Positions 11,894 to 23,290 of a stretch of 64,000 nucleotides of DNA are shown here, one piece after another (the first letter of the stretch is position 1; each line of letters opens with the position of its first letter). Source of the DNA: Pyrus communis (Eukaryota; Streptophyta; Magnoliopsida; Rosales; Rosaceae); the NCBI RefSeq assembly GCF_963583255.1, contig NC_084810.1, forward strand, positions 11,119,853 through 11,183,852. The letters run 5' to 3'. The notes beneath the pieces are model-generated. The model was not told the origin of the DNA. It worked only from the letters and a program-made list of their open reading frames with translations, and ran no database searches. A program made the translations under genes and the position numbers.

Positions 11894-12644
11894 GAGTATT
11901 TATCAAATATAGTCAAATATTAGTCTCTAATTTCAAAAATGTCGGTTTTTATAAAAGCTTTCAAATATATCCAAAATATCATTTAAATAGACTCACATAC
12001 CCTTAATTCATACAAATAACTAGTTGTTGATTAAAAGATTCTTGTGCGATAATCAAGTGGTGCTTTCACTAATTTTTCTAATATGCACTTGAAGAATTTC
12101 TATTCTGTAAACCTTAAAATATGTTTTTTACACTTTCTAAGACACAACAAATCTCTCGATTCACTACCACAGTTAACGATAACCTTCAAAACAGAATTCG
12201 GACATGGAAAACACCCTTAATAATGCAAAGGTGGAAAATTAAATACGAAGCACATTTAATCCAAAGGAAAATTGAGAAAAATAATGTTACAAAAATTGAT
12301 AGTTCATTCTTCCATAAATATTCAATCGAAGGAAGAAACTACAAAAGCAAAGAGAAAACGTAGACGAGAAAAAGTGCAAAAAATTAACTATCTACACTCA
12401 TCTTCGTTTAGGGATGCACAATTCTTCACCAACAGTCGATGCCTTCACTAGGTCTCCTCCAATTTTAAGGTTTAGCTATGAGAACTTTTCATCTAAAAGG
12501 GTTTTGGTTTTTTAATTTATTAAGTTTAAAGCTTAGGGTATTTGTGTCTATTTAAGTGATATTTTAGATATATTTGAAAGTTTTTATAAAAACTGATATT
12601 TTTGAAATTATAAGCTAATATTTGGCTATATTTGATAAATACTC
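11894..12644. mobile_element. Non-autonomous Mutator-like element (MULE), 751 bp
   Basis: Long terminal inverted repeats of about 110 bp: the left arm starts GAGTATTTATCAAATATAG and the right arm ends with the complement. A perfect 9-bp TSD, ATAAATATG, flanks it at 11885-11893 and 12645-12653, the hallmark length for Mutator-like elements. No transposase is present. The interior ORF 12121-12363 (80 codons, Lys/Thr/Gln-rich) has no recognised domain. Confidence 0.88.
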
Positions 12645-12739
12645 ATAAATATGTCCATGAAAATTTTGAAGTTGCAGCATCTATTTGTCTTTTCTCTTGA
12701 TTTCACTCAATCCAAAGTTCCAAACATAGCATCACTAAT

Positions 12740-12965
12740 AAGCACCCTAAATCTAACCCCCACTACCCTAATTCTAACCCCTAACTTAAAATTAAAAAAC
12801 CCCTAATTCGAACCCCTAATTGCAACCCACTGCCCTAATTCTAACCCCTAATTTAAAATCAAGAAAACTAATTTAAGAACCCTAATTGCAACCCACTGCA
12901 CTAATTCTAACCCTTAATTTAAAATCAAGAACCCTAATCTAACCCTAATTTAAAATTGGAAGCAA
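12740..12965. repeat. Degenerate CCCTAA-rich minisatellite, right part
   Basis: About three copies of a unit of roughly 70 bp are built from CCCTAATTCTAACCCC, TAATTTAAAATCAAGAAC and CCCTAATTGCAACCCAC. It resembles telomere repeat by chance of composition but is irregular and internal to the transposon. It continues the array at 10150-10266. Confidence 0.55.
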
Positions 12966-13189
12966 ACAAAACCTAAAATTCGAAGAAAAGGGAATGCAAA
13001 TTAAGACGAAATTACCTCTTGGAGATGAAGACACGACAACTGGAGATCAATTGGAGATGAGGCCAGGTGAGCGACAAAGAAAGGGGCTGCAATGGCGTCG
13101 GAAGAGAAAGAGGAAGGAGGGAAAGGGTATCGGGAGGAAGAAGATAGAAGTGAGGGAAAGAAGAAGATCGATATAAGTATATAGAAGCT

Positions 13190-13510
13190 TGCGCGACGGA
13201 GTCTTTGTCGTGCAAACTTCTATGCTTCGTTGGGAATTTTTAAAAATTTCCTTAAAAAAAAAAAGGCATCTTTATTTTCAAACACTTGCGCAACGAAGAC
13301 TAGATTTCGTCGCTCAAATATCCTTTGCGTGACGAAATATAGGTCTTTGTTGCGCAAGTGTCTGTATTTTGTTTTTAGTCAAAAGATAGACTTTATTTAT
13401 AATCAAATCCAAATGTTTACATCCATAGCAAGTGTCTAAAAATTAAATCCCCTCATAAAATTATAACGCTTGCGTGATGTAAAAGTGTTGTGTGTCGTGC
13501 AATTATGTTT
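13190..13510. repeat. Internal TTGCGCGACGAA palindrome cluster between Ptta and TNP2 genes, CACTA-A
   Basis: Pairs of inverted motif copies lie at about 13189-13215 (TTGCGCGACGGAG / GTCGTGCAA), 13286-13319 (TTGCGCAACGAAG / TTTCGTCGCTCAA), 13325-13361 (TTGCGTGACGAAA / TTTGTTGCGCAAG) and near 13468-13500. This is terminal-type sequence located inside the element, downstream of the TNP2 stop codon. CACTA-B has the matching cluster at 55270-55430. Confidence 0.75.
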
Positions 13511-13651
13511 AAAAATGTTTTTTTTTGGTACAATTTTGATTACAATTTATTATAAAATACTAATAAAACAAATTTATTTACAAAGTAATTCACATATAAA
13601 ATGCATTAACCATTTAATGTATTTCACAACAAAAATTACAAATAAATTACA

Positions 13652-16600
13652 TTAATCTTCATTCAAACTATAATAACTTTCACTTTTATCGCTATCATCA
13701 TTCTCAGTGTCCCATTCCTCATCATCATCGATAGGTACATCACCATCGTCGTTTGTACGCACTGGACCATCGTAGCGCGGAACCAAGGTCAATTGTGACT
13801 GATTGAATAGGTATTTCGATTAAAGATACTCCTTCTATCTGAAATGGTTCTTATAAGATTAGTCTGCACCAATTTCCATCGAAGATTCTAGCTGTTGGTC
13901 AGCGACATTGTTGATGTCGTCATCAGTTGGATCTTGTTCTGGTATAGTATACACGTTCCTCTGATCAATCTTCTGAACAACTTTCCAACCCTTCCCGGCT
14001 TTAGGGTCTTCTAGATACAAAATTTGTTTTGCCATGTTTGCTAAGATGTAAGGGTCGTCATCGTACCAAGTTTTGGTAGTGTTCACTGATAATAATCCAT
14101 AATCTCTTTTAACACTTCCCTACCTATTTGGGTTTGTATCAAACCATCGACACTTAAATAGGATCACTTGGTCTGTCTTTGTAAAGCAATTGCACGACAT
14201 TTGTTAGTTTGCCATAAAATTCAATGTTTGTACTTTTGCCTCCACCTGGGACATGAACACCGCTGTTTTGCGTACACAACTTGTCATCTCGTGCAGCCCT
14301 TAAGAACTTGACACCGTTAACATGGCAACCCAAGAACAATTCAACACGAATCGGTCTGAACGCCAAGTTATATAACTCTTCAGTGTACGTTGGGGAACTC
14401 AATGCTTTCAATTAATTCACCTAATATTTCATAAACACTTAAATTTGTTAGTTCGAGCAAAATAATTGGTACAAAATATATGTCCAATACAAAACACTTC
14501 AAAATAACTCTTGGCATACAAATGTGAAGGATGTGCCTGCTTCATCATATCTTCATGCTCGTCTAGGTATGACATTATCTTGGCAAAATTGTTGAGTACG
14601 AACCAATGTGCTACCTCTATGTCCTTTTTGAAAAACGACTCGCCTTGTATTGGATCTCCGAAAGGTCGAGCGATTTGGGCAAAAATTGAAAGTTTCTCCT
14701 TTCTCACACCCTTGTCATTATTACGAGGATGACGATTGAAAGTTGTCTCCACATCCTTTAAATACTTTCCACAAAATGTAAGTGCCTCATATGCCACCCA
14801 AGCTTGTATAATTGATCCTTCGAGCTTCGCTTTGTTTTATACACTTTTCTTCAACTCTCTGAGAAGTCTGCCAAAATAAAACAATACGATACAAATTTTA
14901 CTAATCATCAGATATTGATGAATAAAATAACGAGGATTATATACCTTTCTATTGGATACATCCATCGAAAGTTGACTGGTCCAGCAAGCAATGCATCTTC
15001 CGGTAAGTGAACCATCATGTGGATCATACTTGTGAAGAAAGCTAGAGGAAATATCATCTCAAACTTGCATAGAACTTGCACAAGGTCATGGCACAACTGA
15101 TTAACGTCCGTCTTTCGCAACGATCTTGACGTTAATTGCGAAAAAAAGCTAGACAACAACATGATTGGTTTCACTACATCGACTAGTAAGAGATGTCGAA
15201 TAACAACAGGAAATAGGCATTGTAGAACCACATGGTAGTCATGACTCTTTAGTCCAGCTAATTTACCCCTGTCAACGTTCATGCAATGCGCGATATTTCA
15301 AGCATACCTATCAGGAAAGTCTACAAACGATAAAAACTTTAAAAATTCTTTTTTGTCATTCGGTTTCATGGAAAAAAAATGCAAGATCCCTTCTGGCTTT
15401 ATCACTATCCTTATTCATCCATAAACCCAGTTGTATTCCCATTCGTTCCAAATCAAGACGAGCTTTGGTCGTGTCCTTTGTCTTGCCCTCGATGTTTAGA
15501 ATTGTGCCGACCAATGTGTCAAATACATTTTTCTCAACATGCATAACATTGAGGTTGTGTCTCAATTTTAGTTTCAACCAATATGGGAGCTTAAAAAACA
15601 TAGACTTGTGTGTCCAGTTCATATGTGTAGAAGGTCTGGTCCTACTTACAGTTTTTGTAAAAAAAGCAAAATCCAAACGGTTAAGATGTTCAAAAATCTA
15701 ATCACCAAACCATTCTATAGGTTTGAGGCAAGGCTTTTTTTCATGTCGGACTCTTTATCCTTCTCTCGCCACTCGTTGTCCCATAGCAACCATCTCTGAT
15801 GACCAAGGTAACAAACTTTTTCGGCGTGCCAACTTGATGTTATGTCTTCTTTGCATACAAGGCATGCCATATAACCCCTAGTGCTCTACCCAGAAACCAT
15901 TGTATATGCAAGGAAATCATTCATAGTCCACATCACTGCTGCCCGCAAAGTGAACATCTTACCAGTACACTTATCGTATGTGAGCATACCGTGTGTCCAT
16001 AAATCCTTTAACTCATCCACCAATAGTCGTAAGTATACATCGATTGACCTACCAGGATCCTCAGTTATCAATAGAGTCATCATCATGTATTCTTTTTTCA
16101 TACATTTCCATGGCGGCAAATTATACGGAATTACAAAAATCGGCCAAGTGTTGTGGTGTTGATTTAGAACCCCGAACGGATTGAATCCGTTAGTGGCAAG
16201 TTCCAATCTAACGTTTCAAGGATCAGTAGCAAAATCAAGGAACGTTCGATCAAACTCTTTCCATGCCTCCCCATTTGCAGGATGCCTAATCACATCATCA
16301 TCTACTCGTTTTTCCTTATGCCATCTCATGTCCGTGGCAGTATGCATTGACATATACAACTGCTGCAACCTAGTCTTCAAAGGCAAATAACATATGACTT
16401 TTTGTGGGATCTTCGTCGATCTATTCTGAGATGTCATTTTGAACCTCGACTCAATGCATACAGGGCATTTATCCAACGATTTATTCTTCATATAGAACAA
16501 TATACAATTGTTTTTGCAAACGTGAATTTTTTCATAACCCAATCCGAGACCATTCAACACCTTTTGAGTGTTTCTATGGTCTTTCAGGAAACAATTGTCC

Positions 16601-17177
16601 TTTGATAGCATTCTTTTGAAAACCCCCCACAAAGTAATCAAAACATTGGTTTGACATACGATACTTTATCTTGCCACGCATTAGTTCCACAATAGTTGTG
16701 AGAACCAAAAAGTTCTCACACCCCGGGTATAATTCTTGGTTGGCATTTTTTTAATAGTTTTTCATATTGTTTGAATTCTCCATTATCCATTGGTGTAGGC
16801 ATGTCATCTTCCACTTCCTGATTGGTATTTGTCGACACAAATGGAAAAACATCATTTAAGATTTCCATGACTTGTTCATTAAGATCCATATTAGGTTCAA
16901 CATTGCCCACTCTTGTCACGTTTGAAGACGAAGCATTGTCTAATTGTTCCCCGTGATGGTTCCAATTATTATAGGTCTCTACCATTCCATTCCTTACTAA
17001 ATGAAATCAAACATTTTCAATAGTTTTCCTTAACATGTTGTTACACCTCCTACAAGGACACTAGATTCTAGTTGCACCCGGGTTGTGTGTACATGCAAAA
17101 TTAGTAAAATCCTCGATTCCGTTCAGGTATTCGTTGGCGCATTTGTTCTGGTAATGCATCCATGTTCTATCCATCAT
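13652..17177 (-). pseudogene. TNP2-type CACTA transposase, CACTA-A
   Basis: This is the DDE-type transposase of CACTA elements. Order from the N-terminus: transposase-associated zinc domain (RTWMH near 17170; Cys pairs near 17050), acidic linker (16985-16716), Transposase_21 core (16641-15356) including the C-x2-C of DKCPVCIESR, NGFNPFG, WPIFVIPYNLPPWKCM, TLRAAVMWT and RHNLNVMHVEKNVFDTL, a DUF4218-like part (15282-14908, LKSHDYHVVLQCL; ends MYPIER at an intron), and a DUF4216-like C-terminus (14086-13859, KTWYDDDPYILANMAKQ). It ends at TAA 13652-13654 after an acidic Asp/Glu/Ser tail. In-frame stops near 17060 and 17017 (Arg codons in the other copy) and several frameshifts inactivate it. Confidence 0.9.
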
Positions 17178-18110
17178 TCATGCAACCACAATAGCAGTAC
17201 AACAATCACAACAACTTCAACATGATCTTGTCACCTTATGCCTCAGGTAAGGGCCCTATCCCATTCGGGAATGCAAAATTCTGTCACTTCATTTACGGCA
17301 GCATCTCTGTACTGTTCTTCAAGTGCATGACATAGATATGAAATACCTATATGCCACCCGAAGAACGTACAGAGATAACACCGAAGTACCCATGACCGAA
17401 ACCTAATCCTTTAACTGTAAACTACGCGTCATAACTTTGCATTCCCAAAATGTCCAAATAATGGGACAATTCAAGAATTAATTGGACCGCATTCATGCTT
17501 TTGCGTCCATGCCTAACATCCAACTAATCCTCAAACAGGAAACTAAGTTTTACTATAAAAAACGAGTACGAAGTTAATTACAATTAACTCCTTCCATCAC
17601 AATACATATTTGTACGTCACGTACAAATTTTTACATTTACTATTCAACATTATACATCATTATAACATCAAAAATTTTGTTATAAATATAATTTAACAAT
17701 GTAATATAAACATAACAACATAATTTCAATATAATTTAACTAATTTATATTGTTAAAAAATAAAACGAAGAAAATACCTTCCAAATCGTTATCCACCGAG
17801 TGCTAGTCATACACAATATCCCTATACACAATGAATTTTATGGTGTTGGTATGAATTGACATTGATACTTTTAAATGAAAATAACAAAACCCTTACCAAA
17901 CACACCTAAATAGCTCAATCAACCTAGAGAAGATAGAGATTTAGATGAACGAAGTATTAGAGGAAGAAATTGAGAGAAAATGGGAACGACGGATCCCGAA
18001 TTGAAGAAAAATGAAGGGAAATGAGGTGCAAAGGTGAAATCTGAAGTTTTTCTACGGTTTTTCTACAGTTTTCTGCCTCTGCAGCTAAAATCACGTTATA
18101 AAGATTACTT
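17178..18110 (-). other. TNP2 upstream region of CACTA-A with probable 5' non-coding exon
   Basis: This AT-rich leader precedes the transposase. The stretch ACTCGGTGGATAACGATTTG at about 17782-17801 is conserved in CACTA-B and is followed by GAAG and a GT donor here, suggesting an untranslated exon. Conserved blocks around 17280-17500 also match CACTA-B 51260-51560. No protein is supported. Confidence 0.45.
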
Positions 18111-18114
18111 TTGG

Positions 18115-18275
18115 AAGAATCACTTTACGCGACAAATATAGAATTCGTCGCGCAAGTGTCAATGTTTTTTTTTTTTTTTTTTTTTGCAAAATTCTTTTTT
18201 TCATTTTCTTTATAATTTAATAATGTAAACTATTTGTGCGACGAACACTATATTCGTCGCGCAAGTTGCATTATT
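18115..18275. repeat. Internal TTGCGCGACGAA palindrome cluster between short ORF and TNP2, CACTA-A
   Basis: Two imperfect palindromes: ACGCGACAAATATAGAATTC followed by GTCGCGCAAG (18125-18154), and GTGCGACGAACACTATATTC followed by GTCGCGCAAG (18236-18265). They are separated by T-rich sequence. CACTA-B has the equivalent cluster at 50515-50680. Confidence 0.75.
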
Positions 18276-18505
18276 TTTTTCCGTTTTCTTTCTAACTAAT
18301 GTAAATTTTTTTTATCCAATTAAAATTATTAAACCAAATTATATATTATCAAAATATTTATTAAAACTAATTTATTAACAAAAATATATATTATAACTAA
18401 TGTAAACTTTAAATCGTCCATGTGACATAAATTTTAAAAATAAAGTCCAACATAATGTTCAAATAAATCCTATTTCATAAATAAAAAATAAAAACTAAAT
18501 TAAGT

Positions 18506-19129
18506 TCACTCTTCCTCTGGGTCATCAGCAAGGGCATCGGCAGCGACATCGTCAACTCATGTGCGCTCTGCAACCCGCTGTACATCGAACTTCCATTGCC
18601 GGAACTGCATCTTGAAAATGTCATCCACATACTTCTGCTGCTTCTCATCGGTTTCATCAGCATCTCAAACAACCTGTAATGGCAATAAAATTAAATTAGT
18701 TATCACAAAAATATTATTTTTAAACAAAAACAATTACACTTTTTTTAATACAAACTTACCGATAACACATGCACCATGAAGTTTTTCAAGTCCACATGCA
18801 CCATTTTCCAAGACTTAAACTCGGTAGAACACTGCTTCAGCACCAATCCCCATATATCGAACCTAAGTTCGGCGGACGATTTAGCCGAACTTTTGTCATC
18901 AAACGAGGGCAATCGCTTACGTTGGTACCTCTCTATTGTCATCATAGCTTTCCTCATTTTTTTTCCTACCACAAAAATTTAAAATGTAATAGCCTATTAA
19001 AACAATAATTGCAACCATATCAAATGTAAAACAACTAATTCAACAATAATTTTTTTTTTTTTTACCTTTCCCTTCACGAGAGCCTTCTCCCTCGCAACTT
19101 TTCGTTGAATCTAAAACCGAATCGGCCAT
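18506..19129 (-). pseudogene. Short spliced CACTA ORF (mini Ptta-like), CACTA-A
   Basis: The start is MADSVLDSTK at 19129. Exons are 19129-19066 (64 bp), 18965-18760 (206 bp) and 18673-18506 (168 bp). These are exactly the three exon lengths of the homologue in CACTA-B, with the same intron phases (1 and 0) and GT-AG borders. The product would be 145 residues: a Lys-rich GKKMRKAMMTIERYQRKR segment, FKSWKMVHVDLKN, KYVDDIFKMQFRQWKFDV and an acidic tail. The WK...K-[intron]-Y...F..WK pattern matches the Ptta core at reduced length. Exon 3 has a TGA at its third codon (Trp in CACTA-B) and a second TGA near the end. Function is unknown; an end-binding accessory role is inferred. Confidence 0.7.
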
Positions 19130-19194
19130 CATTTGAAACAAAACCTTTTGTAAAATAGGGTTTTAAAACTGTGTTTAATGTGTGACTGACTATT

Positions 19195-19423
19195 TTCATC
19201 AACACTTTGCGCAGCGAATATGTAGAAAAATTCGTCGCGCAAACTTTTGGCACCAATTTTTATTTACCAGCCTTTTCTTGCACAACAAAAACATTCGTCG
19301 TGTGAAGTTTTTTTTCTTATGAATTCTTCCGATGTTTGTGCGACCTAAATGTGTTTTCGTTGCGCAAGTTACACTTATGCGACGAAATCTTGTTCGTCGC
19401 GCAAGCTGTTTTTTTTACTAGTG
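19195..19423 (-). repeat. Terminal and subterminal repeat array, CACTA-A 5' end
   Basis: Motif pairs at about 19206-19240, 19275-19303, 19338-19368 and 19379-19405 (ATGCGACGAAATC / TTCGTCGCGCAAG), then the terminal inverted repeat ending ACTAGTG. Spacing between inverted motif halves is about 8-12 bp, so each pair is a potential hairpin. Confidence 0.82.
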
Positions 19424-21712
19424 AATCCAAGCTACCAAGAAACAGAAAAGTTCTTTCTTCATCAATATACTTATGTCGAATTATTGCATCTCATAATATT
19501 TCATCGAAATTAACGATAATCAGATATTGTTACTATTCGTTTGAGATGAGTACTGTTGGACTGTTTTGATGTACTCAGATCGGTTTCCAAAATACATTGT
19601 AGTAGGTGGAATTCAAAACCAAAACAAACAAACAATAACAACTTCCAATTTAGGCAAGTGAAGCTGGCAACGACATTGTTTGATTTGAACGCGGTGCATG
19701 TTTCTCTCCGGTGGCCAAGGGCGGAGCCAAGTACAAGGCTCCCCTAGGCTATAGCATAGGGAGAGTTTGGTTCCTCAAGCTTAAAAATATTAATTTTTAG
19801 ATTAGTTTATGATTTTTAATTGTCATATTTCACATAAGAAATGAATTTTTTTTTTATTAATAAGCCTATTTTTAAGAATAATAAGAGCTAATGATGTTAA
19901 ATAAACTCATCACTTTAACCAATATTATATTTAATAGTAATAAATTAAAATTTTCATATCACAAATGGTTCCTCATTTTATTCACTTGAAAGCTTTGAAG
20001 GCTAGAAACCTAGAAAACATAGCATAAAATTTTTGCTTCAAATTACTACATTCCAGTTTTACTATTATCTAATTTTATGTAAGCAACATAAGATTAAAAA
20101 CTTGATTTCGTAGTAATAATTTTAGCTTAACCCATCGATCGAATAATTTCTGGTTAGCCATTGCCCGCGGCCAATGCATTAATAAAAGAGTTCCAACAAA
20201 GCTTCTGTCGGTGTGTTCTGGATTTTCGTTCGAAATCTAATTATCTAATTGAATTAATTAAATGTAGTGCCGGAAAAAGGTACGTTAAGACCGAGAGAAT
20301 CAGTACAGTTTCTGACTGTAGAGTGTTACAGAGTCTTCACTGCAGAGAAAGAAGGCTTAGGAATGAGGTTGTCAGTGTGTCTCAGCAGCAGCGTTGAAAA
20401 AATACCCAGACGACAGAAGTAGCCATTTTCCATTAACTTTGGTGATTTATTACAACATTTGTTAAACCCATATATAACAACTTCAACGGCACGGACCACT
20501 GACCACTTCATTTACTAATCATTTATTTTTCACTGATAGAGATACTGTGTGTGTGTGTGTGACAACCTACCTTGGTACGTGCGACTCCAATCCAACGTCT
20601 ACTTATAATTTGAATTAGCATCGCAGCATGGAGTTAAACTATGAGCAACATGATTTAATTAATCACATCAAATTAGGTACATCATCATTTCATCAAATGA
20701 CATTGGTCTTTATTCATCAAAAGTAGTAATAAGTTAAAAGTTTTGTGAGCGACAGTCGCAGATTAATTCAAATAAGAAACATTAAAATCAAAGTTTTCTA
20801 CTATAGAAGTTTGATTATAAACTTTACTAGTAGAGTGAGCTAAGTAGTATTTGTTACTTAGTTTTGACACCTTACTAGGACAGTAAGCTGAGTAGTATTT
20901 GTTGGGATCCGCAACAAACTTCTTGATCTATTCCTTTTCCCCCTTTTGTTTCTGGTTGTAGTCGCTCTCATTATGTTGAGGAGAGGCTTCAATTCAAGGT
21001 TGTGGTCGCTCTCTTACTTTATGAAAGAGAACTTTCGTGGTTGTGGTAATGGTCGTGGTGTGTTTAATCTCATATTTTAGAGCCGTGATTGTTGTTCAAA
21101 TGTGAGGTGGTGGTGTTTGTGGTTTGTACGCACAACAAATGACTATGAGAAAGAAACTGAACATTTGTTGGAGATGACTTATAGTAGGGCTTCTTTACCA
21201 ATGATTGCAAAATAATCAGAGATTGGTGTAGTCTTTTCCTCGTGGAGCCTCTAAGGGTCTTCCATGATTGAAATTTTTTTGTGTTTGTAATTGTAGGGTT
21301 TGGTGTTATTTTGACATGTGTAGCCTCTTAAATTGTTTTAAGAAACACGTTAACATGTTTGTCGTATGTATGTTTTTTTATTATTTTTAATGCAACTTGT
21401 TTCTCTAAAAAAATTCTCGATTGGAATCTAGACACATAAAATATAAAAAATTTATTCATATGCTTGACCTTGGTTCCTAATCTACTTCTCAATTAATCAT
21501 TCCAAATTTTGGTTAAACTCATTTATACGGAGGAGGATGGGGCCAGACCCGCGACACCTACAATTTCCCTTGATATAAAATACACTACAACAGTGGGTTT
21601 GGAAATTTTCAAGATTTAAGCATGTTTTGGACGTCTACACCTACCATAAGCCTACACCAAGTAACCAAGTTACCAACTACAACTTCATCCACACCTCACT
21701 CAAACCTGCGAC

Positions 21713-21746
<34 letters not shown>

Positions 21747-22204
21747 GAGGCCGTTATACTATTCAATTTTATTTTATTTCATACAATAATCTTCTACTTG
21801 ATGGGGAGATAATATTCTACTCCACAGAAGCAAGGGGATTGAGCTGAACCATAAAATAAATTGGTATTAAATTATAAATAAACATAATACGTTTTTGTCA
21901 TTTATATGAGTCGAACCTGAAACCTTTTATTACAAAATGAAAAGAAATACTACTAAAACTTAGTACTAGTTAGTTATTCAAATTGATATTTCAATGTTCA
22001 ATGAAATTGTGATGTCAATAATCATATAAACCAAATATATATATCATTAAACAAGCCTTTCAAGCTTAATATTTTAAAGCAAAATCTTGTTAATTTGCAA
22101 TAAGAGAAGGCACCAAAATGGCTTTGTAAACAAGTTAAATTAGAAAGTGATGAGTAGCTAGTTGATGGATTTTCTCATCCAATTGTACTTTTTTAAGGCC
22201 TCGT

Positions 22205-22455
22205 TTAGTAGAGAGGATTAGATTGAAATGCACAACTCTCTAATTTCACACATATTAAAAGTAGAAGGATTAGATGAGGATTATACATGAATGAAGGGAA
22301 CTTCTCTTTTGTAATGCAACCATTTTGTGAAGGTTTGTAATGATAAATTTTCTTCATGAGTAACTCATCTCCTACCAAATTGGTCACAATTTTTTCATTC
22401 ATTCCTTCAACATAGTTAAAAAATAGTGTATTATCAAATTCAATCTAATTTCCGT
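22205..22455. repeat. MITE-like inverted repeat
   Basis: The left part has GGATTAGATTGAAATG near 22215 and the right part has TTCAATCTAATTTCC near 22440, its near complement, about 225 bp apart. The interior is AT-rich without ORFs of note. Exact ends and TSD were not resolved. Confidence 0.35.
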
Positions 22456-22660
22456 TGTCTACACCACAAGGGGCCCAAGTGTATTGTTATAAGGGTACTT
22501 TGTTTCTTTCAAATTTACTAATAAAATTATCCTTTCTTCTTTCCAACTAAACTCAAAGCTCAAATGGGTAAGGGTAGGATATAAAGTGGAAGATTTATGA
22601 AGTTCAATTATTATTGTATGAAAAAAAAAAACTAAGCTAAAAAAATGAAGTATTGCCACT

Positions 22661-22815
22661 TAGTATTACGGTCTAGTAGTATTCCTCTTCATTTATAAGT
22701 GAGATATCTTATGTTTAATTCTCGTCAAAGGTGAATTTAAACCACGTTATTTTTAGTCCATTGTGAGGCTTAGCCACTCTCACACCCTCTTAATGTAGAT
22801 AATATTATTTGTACA
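22661..22815 (+). repeat. tRNA-derived SINE-like unit
   Basis: GGTCTAGTAGTATTCC resembles a pol III A box and GTTTAATTCTCGTC a degenerate B box (consensus GGTTCGATTCTCG). It is followed by the diagnostic TTGTGAGGCTTAGCC and a GTAGATAATATTATTTGTAC tail. A shorter copy is at 26224-26315. Confidence 0.5.
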
Positions 22816-23136
22816 AAAGAAATGAAAGAATTGTAAGTTTTTTGTGTCAAAAGTGATTTTCTTTTGATCATTTCTGTAAATTCTAGACAGATACTAGAAG
22901 ACTAAAATGGTCAAAATATAAGGAGCAAACGATAATATATGATCCAACACAAAAAAATATCATTAAAATGAAGACCATGAAACCGTATTCAAATTCCAAT
23001 AAAACCATAAAATAAAAGACAAAGGGACCATGGACGATGCCAATAAATTTGCCCAAACAAAATCAACAGCAGCTTTCATTTGAAATCCCTGTTTCTTGCA
23101 CTGAACGAGGTTGCACGCTTTCTCTCACACCTCTCC

Positions 23137-23290
23137 TCTCTCTCTCTCTCTCTCTCTAACCCCCAGATGTTAAGCTACAGCCTACGGTATACCAACAAAC
23201 AAAATGAAGCCTAACGTCTAGTTTTCTTCATTCCTTTCATTTCCAAACCCAGAAGGAACACAAAGTTTGTGTCTTTTCTAATCGACTGCA
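23137..23290 (+). promoter_or_regulatory. Upstream/5' UTR CT-rich tract of the coiled-coil gene
   Basis: A CT-dinucleotide run at about 23136-23157 sits roughly 135 bp before the ATG. Pyrimidine-rich (GAGA-type) tracts are common in plant core promoters and 5' UTRs. No clear TATA box was seen just upstream, so the transcription start is not assigned. Confidence 0.4.

Larger units (their letters stand above)
7387..19423 (-). mobile_element. CACTA-A: complete CACTA (En/Spm) DNA transposon
   Basis: The left end reads CACTACTACATTAAAC. The right end reads TTTTTTACTAGTG, the complement of CACTAGTAAAAA. A 3-bp TSD, AAT, flanks it exactly at 7384-7386 and 19424-19426. Length is 12,037 bp, including a nested MULE at 11894-12644. 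Genes run on the minus strand: short ORF (19129-18506), TNP2 transposase (17177-13652), Ptta/En/Spm protein (10100-8004). TTGCGCGACGAA-type repeats are dense at both ends and between genes. All three genes carry stops, frameshifts or lost splice sites, so the copy is non-autonomous now. Confidence 0.93.
19427..23136. other. Intergenic, repeats but no supported gene
   Basis: This lies between CACTA-A and the coiled-coil gene. It contains a GT microsatellite (about 20548-20561), a CT microsatellite (about 21716-21744), a MITE-like inverted repeat (22205-22455) and a SINE-like unit (22661-22815), listed separately where supported. ORFs of 60-78 codons (for example 20161-20397) show no domain or conserved splice sites. 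Confidence 0.5.

Noticed and set aside
12740..12965. Interstitial telomere repeat
   Set aside because: CCCTAA occurs but is not in a regular 7-bp register, and the unit is about 70 bp. It is a minisatellite of the transposon.
13190..13510. Regular short repeats resembling a CRISPR array
   Set aside because: The units are degenerate inverted pairs inside a plant CACTA transposon, without constant-length unique spacers or any cas gene. They match the element's own subterminal repeats.
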